Source: Hyphobacterium sp. SN044 (GTDB lineage Bacteria; Pseudomonadota; Alphaproteobacteria; Caulobacterales; Maricaulaceae). Taken from it: 48,524 bases of DNA. The notes under the pieces are model-generated. The model ran no database searches. It was not told where the DNA came from and saw only the letters and a program-made list of their open reading frames with translations. The stretch lies in assembly GCF_021864465.1 (NCBI RefSeq), contig NZ_JAKKUV010000014.1:1-48524 (forward strand), given 5' to 3'. Every line of letters begins with the position of its first letter. The first letter of the stretch is position 1. Positions 25,598 to 33,222 of the stretch are shown piece after piece. The translations under genes and the position numbers were made by a program.

Positions 25598-26065
25598 TCA
25601 GGCCGCGTCGGACGCGATCTCGCCGCCGAGGATGGCGTTCATCGCATCGGCATCACTTGCCCCGCGCAGCAGTTCGCGCATGTCCTCACGCCGCAGGACG
25701 CGGGAGACCCGGGCGAGCGCCTTGAGGTGCTCGGCGGTGGAATCTTCCGGCGCCAGCAGCATGACGATGAGATCGGCCGGGCGGCCGTCGATCGAATCGA
25801 AATCGACCGGGGTGCGCAGGCGCGCGAACACGCCGAACACCCGGTCCACGCCCGCGACGCGGGCATGCGGGATGGCGACCCCGTCCCCCACGCCGGTCGA
25901 GCCGAGGCGCTCGCGTTCGAGCACCGCATCGACGATGTCGCGCGGTTTCGCATTGCAGAAGCGCGCTGCGATCTCGGCGAGGGATTGAACCACCTGCTTG
26001 CGGCTCGAGGCCGAGAGGCCGGTGATCACACCGTCGGGGGGGAGGAGGTCGGAAAGAGCCATCAT
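25598..26065 (-). CDS. ptsN: PTS IIA-like nitrogen-regulatory protein PtsN
   Basis: PtsN (EIIA-Ntr) accepts phosphate from EI-Ntr/NPr and regulates potassium uptake, stress and nitrogen responses by phosphorylation-dependent contacts. The 155-residue protein has the phosphorylated His in GDGVAIPHARV (His67 from the first Met), with the family signatures LERERLGSTGVG and LLAPEDSTAEHLKALA. Two consecutive ATGs exist; the second may be the real start. The order rpoN-hpf-ptsN is conserved in proteobacteria and links PtsN to sigma-54 control. Confidence 0.94.
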   Translation of the reverse strand: MMALSDLLPPDGVITGLSASSRKQVVQSLAEIAARFCNAKPRDIVDAVLERERLGSTGVGDGVAIPHARVAGVDRVFGVFARLRTPVDFDSIDGRPADLIVMLLAPEDSTAEHLKALARVSRVLRREDMRELLRGASDADAMNAILGGEIASDAA

Positions 26066-26115
26066 GCTTTCAATCGGGGAGGCGACCGTGGACCGGCCGG
26101 TGCAATAACGCCGTT

Positions 26116-26733
26116 TTACGACGTCTTCGTGGCACGGCCGGGATCGATCCAGCCGATATGCCCGTCGGGACGGCGATAGACGACATTGATGCCGTCATGG
26201 GCCGCATTTCGGAAGATGAAAAAGGGCGCGCCGGCCGCTTCAAGCTCGCGGACCGCCATGCCGGCGGACAGGGTGCGCAATTCGCCGAGACGTTCGGCGA
26301 CGACGACCGGTTCGCTGGCATCGCTGCCGCCGGACGTGTCGTCTTCATCCTCGTCGGACTCGTCGTCCCAGTCTTGACCACTGCCCTGCAGGACCACGAT
26401 TGGCGTGGTTTCCGCCGGCAGGGGCGACTTGTTGTCGTTGTGGTGGTTCTTCAGCTTGCGCTTGTAGCGGCGCAGGCGCTTCTCAAGACGCTGAATGGCC
26501 ATCTCCGCGGCCTTGTAGGCGTCTTCCGCCTCGCCCTGCGCATTCAGGAGAATCCCCGACGGCAGGTGCAGCGAGCAGTCGACCCGGAAGCCGGCGCCCT
26601 CGCGCGAAATCGCCACATGGGCTTCGCCCTCGCGGTTGAAATACTTGGTTACGCCTTCCTCGACGCGGCCGAGAATCTCCTCGCGGAGCGCTTCGGAAAC
26701 GTCGATTCCCTTGCTGACGACCTGGATTTGCAT
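26116..26733 (-). CDS. hpf: Ribosome hibernation-promoting factor, long form
   Basis: Long HPF makes inactive 100S ribosome dimers in starvation. The 205-residue protein has the N-terminal S30AE domain (MQIQVVSKGIDVSEAL, through RRYKRKLKNHH), an acidic linker (about 120-145, DDESDEDEDD), and the C-terminal dimerisation domain (LSAGMAVRELEAAGAPFFIF, VVYRRPDGHIGWIDP). Presence of the C-terminal domain marks the long form rather than the short enteric HPF. I start at the ATG preceded by GGAAGG; the frame extends 15 codons upstream but without support. A promoter is predicted at 26805-26833. Confidence 0.95.
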   Translation of the reverse strand: MQIQVVSKGIDVSEALREEILGRVEEGVTKYFNREGEAHVAISREGAGFRVDCSLHLPSGILLNAQGEAEDAYKAAEMAIQRLEKRLRRYKRKLKNHHNDNKSPLPAETTPIVVLQGSGQDWDDESDEDEDDTSGGSDASEPVVVAERLGELRTLSAGMAVRELEAAGAPFFIFRNAAHDGINVVYRRPDGHIGWIDPGRATKTS

Positions 26734-26804
26734 GTGTCCTTCCTGCCGCGTTTTCGCGGCCGATGAGGTGCCACCCATACCACCCCTCCCCGGAAAGCGG
26801 GCGG

Positions 26805-26833
26805 AACCTATTGTCGGAGAGTCTGGGAGTCAA
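26805..26833 (-). promoter_or_regulatory. Predicted hpf promoter
   Basis: On the minus strand TTGACT (26833-26828), 17 bases, TAGGTT (26810-26805), followed by CCGC. It shares TAGGTTCCGC with the two tRNA promoters and gives a leader of about 65 bases. Confidence 0.6.
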
Positions 26834-26862
26834 TCGTGTCTGGGGCCGCTTATCAAGCGTCT

Positions 26863-28353
26863 TCACCCGGCACGCTTCAGAAGCCTGCGCCGTTGCACCG
26901 AGGACGGGATGTTCATCGCCTCGCGATATTTCGCGACGGTGCGCCGTGCAATGTCGATTCCGTCCTGCCGCAAACGCTCCACGAGCGTGTCGTCGGAGAG
27001 GACGTCATCCAGGGTTTCCGCCTCGATCAGGGCCTTGATGCGATAGCGCACGGCCTCGGCGGAATGGGCCTCGCCGCCAGCGGATGAGGCGATGGACGAG
27101 GTGAAGAAATATTTCAGCTCGAACAGGCCGCGCGGCGTGGCGACATATTTGTTCGAGGTGACGCGGCTGACGGTCGATTCGTGCATGCCGATGGCGTCAG
27201 CGACGGTCTTCAGGTTGAGCGGACGCAGATAGGCGACGCCCTTGGCCAGGAAGAGATCCTGCTGGCGCACGATCTCGCTGGCGACCTTGAGGATCGTCCG
27301 GGCGCGCTGGTCGAGCGATTTCACCAGCCAGCTGGCATTGGCCGAGCATTCGGAGATGAAGGTCTTGTCTTCCTCGGTGCGCGCGACGCGGCCGATCTCG
27401 GCGGCATATTGCTGGTTCACCAGGACGCGCGGCAGCGTGTCGGAATTCAGTTCCACACGCCAGCTGCCGTCCGGATTCTCGCGGATCATCACATCGGGTT
27501 CGACCGCGCGGGCCGAATCGCCGCCAAAGCCGAGACCGGGCTTCGGCGTCAGCGAACGGATTTCCGCGACCATTTCATCGAGGTCTTCGGCATCGACGCC
27601 GCAAATGGATTGCAGCGCATCGTAATCGTGCCTGGCGAGGCGGTCGAGATTGTCGAGAAGCGCGGCCATGGCCGGGTCGAGGCGGTCGCGGTCCGCGAGT
27701 TGCAGCGCCAGGCATTCCTTGAGGTCGCGCGCCATCACGCCGGCGGGCTCGAATGTCTGGACGAGAGACAGGGCGGCTTCGACCGCGGCCTGCTCGACAC
27801 CCAGCTGCTGCGCCATCTCGCCGAGATCGGCGCGCAGATAGCCGTCGTCGTCGGCCTGGTCGATCAGCCACGCGGCGATCATGCGGGTAACCGGTTCGGC
27901 CCCGGCAACGCTCAGCTGGTCGTGGAGATGCTCGGCCAGCGAGACTTCGCGGCTGGCATTCGCGGCGGCGTCGTATTCGCCGTCGAATGACTTGCCCGAC
28001 CCGGCTTTCGACCAGTCGGTCGTCCCGCCCGGGGCACCGGCGAGGTCGGATTTCGAAACGTGGGAATTGACCACGTCGGCGTCGGCATCGACGGCGTCAT
28101 CGGCCTCGCGGGAGGCCCGGTCGAGCGACAATTCCTGCAGGTCGGAAGATTCCTCGCGCTCGGCGGTCGCGGTCTCGCCGTCCGCGTCGCGCTCGTCGCG
28201 TTCGAGAAGCGGATTGCGCTCCAGCTCCTCCTCGACGAAGGCGCACAGCTCGATATTCGACAGTTGCAGCAGCTTGATCGCCTGCTGCAATTGCGGCGTC
28301 ATGACCAGGGACTGGCCCTGCCGCATATCGAGTTTTTGTGTCAGTCCCGCCAA
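26863..28353 (-). CDS. rpoN: RNA polymerase sigma-54 factor RpoN
   Basis: RpoN directs polymerase to -24/-12 promoters with AAA+ activators. The 496-residue protein has region I (LDMRQGQSLVMTPQLQQAIK), an acidic region II, the core-binding domain, and the C-terminal RpoN box (ARRTVAKYREAM). The start is TTG at 28353, as region I begins right after it (family members start M-A-L-T-Q-x-L). A hairpin (28359-28386) lies directly upstream and takes up the G-run 7 bases before the start. Lpt genes precede and hpf/ptsN follow, the usual order in alphaproteobacteria. Confidence 0.95.
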   Translation of the reverse strand: MAGLTQKLDMRQGQSLVMTPQLQQAIKLLQLSNIELCAFVEEELERNPLLERDERDADGETATAEREESSDLQELSLDRASREADDAVDADADVVNSHVSKSDLAGAPGGTTDWSKAGSGKSFDGEYDAAANASREVSLAEHLHDQLSVAGAEPVTRMIAAWLIDQADDDGYLRADLGEMAQQLGVEQAAVEAALSLVQTFEPAGVMARDLKECLALQLADRDRLDPAMAALLDNLDRLARHDYDALQSICGVDAEDLDEMVAEIRSLTPKPGLGFGGDSARAVEPDVMIRENPDGSWRVELNSDTLPRVLVNQQYAAEIGRVARTEEDKTFISECSANASWLVKSLDQRARTILKVASEIVRQQDLFLAKGVAYLRPLNLKTVADAIGMHESTVSRVTSNKYVATPRGLFELKYFFTSSIASSAGGEAHSAEAVRYRIKALIEAETLDDVLSDDTLVERLRQDGIDIARRTVAKYREAMNIPSSVQRRRLLKRAG

Positions 28354-28358
28354 GGCCT

Positions 28359-28386
28359 TGCCCCCGAACCGTCCGGTTTCGGGGCA
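28359..28386 (-). promoter_or_regulatory. Hairpin over the rpoN ribosome-binding region
   Basis: Arms TGCCCCCGAACC (28359-28370) and GGTTTCGGGGCA (28375-28386) pair over 11 positions with one bulge on each side, loop GTCC. It sits in the 40-base lptB-rpoN gap, and the G-run nearest the TTG start is in the stem. There is no T-run, so it is not an obvious terminator. Translational control is inferred. Confidence 0.5.
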
Positions 28387-28393
28387 GAGTTAA

Positions 28394-29155
28394 TCAGCCA
28401 AAGCTTTCACCGAGATAAACGCGGCGGACGTCGGGGTCGGCGCGGATTTCGGCCGGCGAGCCCTCGAACAGGACCTCACCCTCGTGGATGATGGTCGCGC
28501 GGTCGGTGATCTCCAGCGTCTCGCGGACATTGTGGTCGGTAATGAGGATGCCGATGCCGCGATTCTTCAGGAAGCGGATCAGGTCCCGGATGTCGGCGAT
28601 GGCCAACGGGTCGATGCCGGCGAAGGGTTCGTCCAGCAGCATGAAGGACGGGCGCGTCGCCAGTGCACGGGCGATTTCCACGCGGCGGCGCTCGCCGCCC
28701 GACAGCGACAGGGCCGGGGCGTCGCGCAGATGGGCGATGCGCAATTCTTCCAGCAGCTGGTCGACGATCTCGTTGCGGGCCTTGGGGTTCTTCTCGGTGA
28801 TCTCGGCAACGGCGCGGATATTCTCTTCCACGCTGAGACCGCGGAAGATCGAGGCTTCCTGCGGCAGATAGCCGATGCCGAGCCGGGCGCGCTGATACAT
28901 CGGCAGGCGGGTGATATCCTCGCCGTCGAGGAGGATGCGGCCATAATCGGCCTCGATGAGGCCGGTGATCATGTAGAAGCAGGTAGTCTTGCCCGCGCCG
29001 TTCGGCCCCAGCAGACCCGCGACCTCGCCCCGGTCGATGCGCAGGGATACGCCCTTCACCACCGGCCGCTTGCGGTAGGTCTTGCCGATCGTTTCAACGA
29101 CCAGACCGGTCTCCGCGCTGTCGCCGGAGACCTCGATATCGTTTGGCGCGCTCAC
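28394..29155 (-). CDS. lptB: LPS export ABC transporter ATP-binding protein LptB
   Basis: LptB is the ATPase of the LptB2FG complex that extracts lipopolysaccharide from the inner membrane and pushes it along LptC-LptA. The 253-residue protein shows Walker A GPNGAGKTT, Q-loop GYLPQEASIF, signature LSGGERRRVEIARAL, Walker B FMLLDEPFAGIDP and H-loop ILITDHNVRET, plus the LptB-type insert KNPKARNEIVDQLL. The start is GTG, overlapping the lptA stop (GTGA). It is coupled to lptC and lptA. Partners LptF/G are not in this window. Confidence 0.96.
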   Translation of the reverse strand: MSAPNDIEVSGDSAETGLVVETIGKTYRKRPVVKGVSLRIDRGEVAGLLGPNGAGKTTCFYMITGLIEADYGRILLDGEDITRLPMYQRARLGIGYLPQEASIFRGLSVEENIRAVAEITEKNPKARNEIVDQLLEELRIAHLRDAPALSLSGGERRRVEIARALATRPSFMLLDEPFAGIDPLAIADIRDLIRFLKNRGIGILITDHNVRETLEITDRATIIHEGEVLFEGSPAEIRADPDVRRVYLGESFG

Positions 29156-29703
29156 TCGCCCGTATCTTCGCCGCGATCTTCGCCGCTGCCGCCGGCATTC
29201 TCGCTGCCGGGGAAGAGAACCGAACGCACGCGCTCCCCGGATTCGCCGCCATCGAAGGAGGAATTGCCGGTCGTGAGATTGGTGACGAAACGGGTGGTCG
29301 TGATGACATTCTCGCCGCGCGTCAGCACGACATCCCCGGTCAGGGTCACCGTGTCGCTGGCGGCTTCGTAGACGCCATTGCTGCCGCGGGCGCGTTCCAG
29401 CGGGGTGACGTAGAAGACATTGCCGGTCGCGACGATGCGGTTGATGTCGCCGAAGCCGCCCGTGGTCGAGGCATTGCCGCCGGGCGTATAGAAAATCTCG
29501 ATCTGGTCGGCCGCGAGGCGCGTGTCGCCCTGGATGACATCGACTTCGCCGCGCAGAAGGATACGGCCCTCGGCGTCGAACACGTCCATGTTCTGGGCCT
29601 GCACGTCGAGCGGTCCGCCGGAGCGGCCGATCTGCGCCTCGGCCAGCGGGGCGAGCGCCAGAATGGCGGCGAGGCCCAGTGCAAACTGAATGATGCGCAT
29701 CAT
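29152..29703 (-). CDS. lptA: LPS transport periplasmic protein LptA
   Basis: LptA forms the periplasmic beta-jellyroll bridge for lipopolysaccharide. The 183-residue protein has a signal peptide (MRIIQFALGLAAILALAPLA), cleaved near AEA-Q, then the OstA domain with LDVQAQNMDVFDAEG, LRGEVDVIQGDTRLAADQIE and LTGDVVLTRGENVI. A low-complexity Gly/Glu-rich tail ends the protein. Two consecutive Met codons exist; the first has GGAGGA-type purines upstream. It lies three bases after lptC and overlaps lptB. Confidence 0.93.
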   Translation of the reverse strand: MMRIIQFALGLAAILALAPLAEAQIGRSGGPLDVQAQNMDVFDAEGRILLRGEVDVIQGDTRLAADQIEIFYTPGGNASTTGGFGDINRIVATGNVFYVTPLERARGSNGVYEAASDTVTLTGDVVLTRGENVITTTRFVTNLTTGNSSFDGGESGERVRSVLFPGSENAGGSGEDRGEDTGE

Positions 29704-29706
29704 GGC

Positions 29707-30408
29707 CTAGTCGTCCTCCGTCTCCGGCGCGGGGGTCGCGCTGGCGTTGTCCGTCTCGATACGGGCAACCACATTCCCTGTGAACACTACATGATCGCCG
29801 CCGTCCAGTACCTCGTAACGGTCGGCCCTTATCCGGCCCATCGGACCGATCCCTTCAACAGCGCTGTCGCCGACCACCCGGTCCTCACCGAGATAGATGC
29901 GCGCATCCTCGGACCGGAAGAGATAGCCGGAGCGGGTGCGGAAGCGGACATCGGTGTCGAGATCGAGCGTGCGGGCCTCGGAATCGTAGAGCCCGGTTTC
30001 GGCGAGAACGCCATCCGCACTCTGGTCGATCGCCTCGAGCATCTCGAAATCGATCCGGGGATTCTCCAGCTCGGTCAGATTGATCGCCTCGCCTCGGCGG
30101 CGGATGGCCGTGTCGGCCGTGACGGTGAAGGGGGCACCGCCCTCGTCGCGGCCGGTGAAGCGCGGATTGATCATGCGCGCATTTTCGCCGACCGTTTCCA
30201 CGGCTTCCGGAGCGGTGTTCGAATTGTTCAGGAGCAGCTGGACCGTCACCAGCAATCCCAGCGCCGCGGCGAGCGCGATCAGCGCGAACCGCAAGATGCG
30301 GACGAAGGCCGTCCGCCGGCGCGCCTCGCCCAGCGTCGTCGCACGCTTCGGCTCCCAGCGCGACGGGCGCGGGAGGGGGGCGTTGAAGCTGTCGGTCGCG
30401 GTGGTCAC
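29707..30408 (-). CDS. lptC: LPS export protein LptC
   Basis: LptC is the inner-membrane anchored jellyroll that passes lipopolysaccharide from LptB2FG to LptA. The 233-residue protein has one membrane helix (about 32-55, FALIALAAALGLLVTVQLLL) after a basic cytoplasmic tail and an LptC/YrbK beta-rich domain (ITADTAIR-like FTVTADTAIRRRGEAINL). The C-terminal end is acidic. The GTG start lacks an obvious Shine-Dalgarno. The assignment rests on topology plus the lptC-lptA-lptB order, since LptC sequences are poorly conserved. Confidence 0.88.
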   Translation of the reverse strand: MTTATDSFNAPLPRPSRWEPKRATTLGEARRRTAFVRILRFALIALAAALGLLVTVQLLLNNSNTAPEAVETVGENARMINPRFTGRDEGGAPFTVTADTAIRRRGEAINLTELENPRIDFEMLEAIDQSADGVLAETGLYDSEARTLDLDTDVRFRTRSGYLFRSEDARIYLGEDRVVGDSAVEGIGPMGRIRADRYEVLDGGDHVVFTGNVVARIETDNASATPAPETEDD

Positions 30409-30475
30409 TTGAGGGTCTGTCTCCGGAGCGGGCCGTCTCTAGCCGCGTCAAGCGGCCAGAAAATGGCCGCGCGCC

Positions 30476-31090
30476 TCATGAATGCGCAAAAATGTCGGTC
30501 TCGTCCCAGCCGGCGAGATCGAGCCTGGCGCGCCACGGCAGGAAATCGAAACAGGCTTCGGCCAGTTCCAGCCGTCCTTCGCGGATCAGCATGTCGGTCA
30601 GCTTGTTCTTCAGTTCGTGCAGGTGAAGCACGTCGGAGGCGGCGTAGTCGAGCTGTGCCGGAGAAAGCTCGTCCGCCCCCCAGTCGCTTGATTGCTGCTG
30701 CTTCGACAGGTCGATGCCGACGAGTTCGCGCGTCACGTCCTTCAGGCCATGGCGGTCGGTATAGGTGCGGACGAGCTTCGACGCGATCTTGGTGCAGAAG
30801 ACCGGCCGCGTGGTCACGCCGAGATCGCGCTGGAACATGGCGATGTCGAAGCGGCCGAAATGGAAGACCTTCTCGATCTTCTCATTGGCCAGCAGCGCCT
30901 TGAGATTGGGACAGTCATAGGTCTTGCGGTCGAGCTGGACGACATGCGCGTCGCCATCGCCGGCCGACAATTGCACCACGCAGAGCGCATCGCGCACCAG
31001 CGACAGGCCGAGCGTTTCGGAATCGACGGCCACAACCGGGCCGAGGTCGAGATCGTCCGGCAGATCGCCTTTGTGCAGATGCACGGTCAT
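30476..31090 (-). CDS. rnd: Short RNase D-type 3'-5' exonuclease
   Basis: The 204-residue protein is a DEDDy exonuclease with Asp23 and Glu25 (VAVDSETLGL), Asp82 (FHFGRFDIAM), and Tyr149/Asp153 (LDYAASDVLHL). It lacks the HRDC domains of E. coli RNase D (about 375 residues), so it is the short form typical of alphaproteobacteria, where it precedes lptC. It would trim 3' ends of tRNA and other stable RNA. The ATG has AAGGACA upstream; a longer frame to 31165 runs into the preceding gene and is unlikely. Confidence 0.92.
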   Translation of the reverse strand: MTVHLHKGDLPDDLDLGPVVAVDSETLGLSLVRDALCVVQLSAGDGDAHVVQLDRKTYDCPNLKALLANEKIEKVFHFGRFDIAMFQRDLGVTTRPVFCTKIASKLVRTYTDRHGLKDVTRELVGIDLSKQQQSSDWGADELSPAQLDYAASDVLHLHELKNKLTDMLIREGRLELAEACFDFLPWRARLDLAGWDETDIFAHS

Positions 31091-31124
31091 GTCGCGGATT
31101 GTCCTTTCAATGCCGGGAACGGGT

Positions 31125-32393
31125 TTAGCCCGCGTCCGCCCGGCGCGGCAAGCGCGCCGCCGCACGGCGCAGATCGTTCCAGTCGTCGCGATTGAGATAG
31201 GCGGGCGGAGCGGCCTCCGGAGCCGGGCCTGCGGCCTCGACCTCCGTGATGAAGGCCGCGGCCTCCTGCCCGGCGGGTGTGGCCAGCCAGGCCTGACGGC
31301 GCGTATGGATCGCGTCCTCGGTCCGACCGAGCGTTTCCGGCGTCAGGCGGACACCGAACACCTCGCCCTCGAACAGGCCTTCGCCCGTATGTCCCCGCAT
31401 CCGGTCCAGCATGGCCTGGCCGACATGCGGCAAATAGTGGGAGGGCTCGTAGAAGAGCGCGTGCGCCTCGGTCGCATCCGGGTCCGGGGCGGGCTGGACG
31501 GCGAAATCCTGATAGCCTGAGAAGTCCCAGAGCACGGCCGCTCCGCCCTGCGTGCACGGCTCGGCCGCGTCGCGGCCGGAATAGCGGTCGAACAGGGCGG
31601 TCAGATCGCGGCGGAGTTCGAAATAGGCATCTTCGCGGCCGGACCGGAAGAGGGCTTCCTCGCGCCAGGCATGCAGCGGATGAATGAAGCCGGTGACCTG
31701 AACGCCGGCTTGCGTCACCGCATCGAGAGCGTCCTCGAAATAGGCGAGACGGTCCGGGTCGGGATTGTATCCGAGATAGAAGCGGTAGATGCCGCGCGCG
31801 CCGTTTTCGTAGCGCGTGCGCTGAACCCCCGGCTCGTAGGCGTCCTGCCAGGGGACGCGCGGGCTCCCCCCGGTCAGATTGTCGGCAATGGTCTGCACCG
31901 AGGCAGCAAAGGTGTTGGGCGACAGGGCGACCCGGGCGAAGGCCCAGCTGCGCCGCCCGTCGGCGAGGGCGGAGAGCCAGTAGGTCGCCTTGGCCTTGGA
32001 ATGGGTGCCGAACTCGTCGAGGTCGAGACCGATGACGATGCAGCGCAGATCGGGATCGCGCGCCGCCAGCAGCATGGCCTGCGACAGTTCGAAGATATTC
32101 GTGCCGCGCATGCCGGCATTGGCGATGCCGCCGGGCCAGCCCTCCGGTTCGCGCGGGAAACCGTCGACCGTACGCGAGGAGCCGAGGAGGACGGAAGAGG
32201 CCGCGCCGCGTGCCATCAAATCGGCGGAGTGGACCCGCCCGCCATCGCCATAGATGCGCGAGCGGCGCTCATTCACCCCGGCCATGTCCGGCGCGCCCGT
32301 GATGTCGAACGGGTCGACAAGGCTGTTGAAGCCGGCGAATCCGGACAGGAGCGCGGCGAGAACGATACCGAATGTCAGGGCGTAACGGCGCAT
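31125..32393 (-). CDS. SGNH/DltD-like membrane-anchored protein of unknown function
   Basis: I recognise the architecture but not a named family. The 422-residue protein has an N-terminal membrane helix (YALTFGIVLAALLSGFAGF) and, near residue 70, the motif VLLGSSRTVDGF, the GSSR serine-type signature seen in SGNH-like proteins that accompany MBOAT acyltransferases (AlgX/DltD-like). A later YEPSHYLPHVG could hold the D/H part of the site. No MBOAT gene is near, so an O-acetylation role is only a guess. I prefer ATG at 32393; a TTG 21 bases upstream is possible. It precedes rnd by 34 bases. Confidence 0.62.
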   Translation of the reverse strand: MRRYALTFGIVLAALLSGFAGFNSLVDPFDITGAPDMAGVNERRSRIYGDGGRVHSADLMARGAASSVLLGSSRTVDGFPREPEGWPGGIANAGMRGTNIFELSQAMLLAARDPDLRCIVIGLDLDEFGTHSKAKATYWLSALADGRRSWAFARVALSPNTFAASVQTIADNLTGGSPRVPWQDAYEPGVQRTRYENGARGIYRFYLGYNPDPDRLAYFEDALDAVTQAGVQVTGFIHPLHAWREEALFRSGREDAYFELRRDLTALFDRYSGRDAAEPCTQGGAAVLWDFSGYQDFAVQPAPDPDATEAHALFYEPSHYLPHVGQAMLDRMRGHTGEGLFEGEVFGVRLTPETLGRTEDAIHTRRQAWLATPAGQEAAAFITEVEAAGPAPEAAPPAYLNRDDWNDLRRAAARLPRRADAG

Positions 32394-32445
32394 GGCGCGC
32401 GGAGACTGGCGCAATCGCGAAACGATGTCACGACCGCGTTCAGGC

Positions 32446-33165
32446 CTACCAGGTCATCACGAAGCTGGCGGCGATATATTCCTCGTCGGCTTCCCATTTC
32501 GACTGGCCGTAGCGATAGGCCCAGTCCCGCTCTACCCAGGCCAGGGCGAGATCCATGTCGGGCGCAAGGCGGTAGGCGATACCCGCCTGCGCCGACCCGA
32601 TCGGCGCGTAGGGCTGCAGGTCGAGCGCGCTGACCGGTTCGCGGATCCGGCCCGGTTCGAGGAAGAGGGCGTGCCGCTCGGCGGCGGCAAAGACGAACCA
32701 GCCCTGTTCCGGCATCGACCCGTCGCCGAGCGTGAAATCGGCGCCGAAACGCGCCTGTGTGCCCTCCGGAGTCGGTTCGATCACCGCATGCGGGGTGAAG
32801 GCGAGTTCCAGATCGTCTGGCGGAACGGTCGTGGTCAGCGGGGCGGCGACCCGGATCGCATTGTGTCCGCCGTCCGGATCGGAAATGCGCTGCTGTTCGA
32901 CGACCAGACCCGTGCCCTCGGGCAAGCCGGGCACGGTGAATGTCATTGTTGTGGCGACCGCCGTCGAGCGCCGCGTGGTCAGACCGGCGAGGCTGCGGCG
33001 TGTCTCATCGGACAGGGCCGGGGAAGGCTGCGACTCCATCCCGGCCATGACGGCGGCGACGGAATCCCAGCGCTCGATCGGGCTTGCTGGCCCGACAAGT
33101 CCGAAAGCAATCCCAGAGATCGCGATCATTCCGGCCGTCAGGATTTCCCTTGTCCGGCGGCGCAT
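32446..33165 (-). CDS. Exported protein of unknown function, beta-rich C-terminus
   Basis: The 239-residue protein begins with a basic stretch and a hydrophobic segment (AGMIAISGIAFGLVGPAS), a likely signal peptide. The rest is rich in alternating beta-strand patterns; the last 50 residues, with GIAYRLAPDMDLALAWVER and ending in ASFVMTW, look like terminal strands of a small outer-membrane barrel (closing aromatic residue). I do not recognise a family. It stands between the RimK-like ligase gene and the SGNH-like gene, all on the same strand. A GGGGAG site lies nine bases before the ATG. Confidence 0.55.
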   Translation of the reverse strand: MRRRTREILTAGMIAISGIAFGLVGPASPIERWDSVAAVMAGMESQPSPALSDETRRSLAGLTTRRSTAVATTMTFTVPGLPEGTGLVVEQQRISDPDGGHNAIRVAAPLTTTVPPDDLELAFTPHAVIEPTPEGTQARFGADFTLGDGSMPEQGWFVFAAAERHALFLEPGRIREPVSALDLQPYAPIGSAQAGIAYRLAPDMDLALAWVERDWAYRYGQSKWEADEEYIAASFVMTW

Positions 33166-33222
33166 ACTGCATCTCCCCTGTCGGGGAGAGACTAGCCGAA
33201 ATCAAGGTAAACGGAAATCCAA

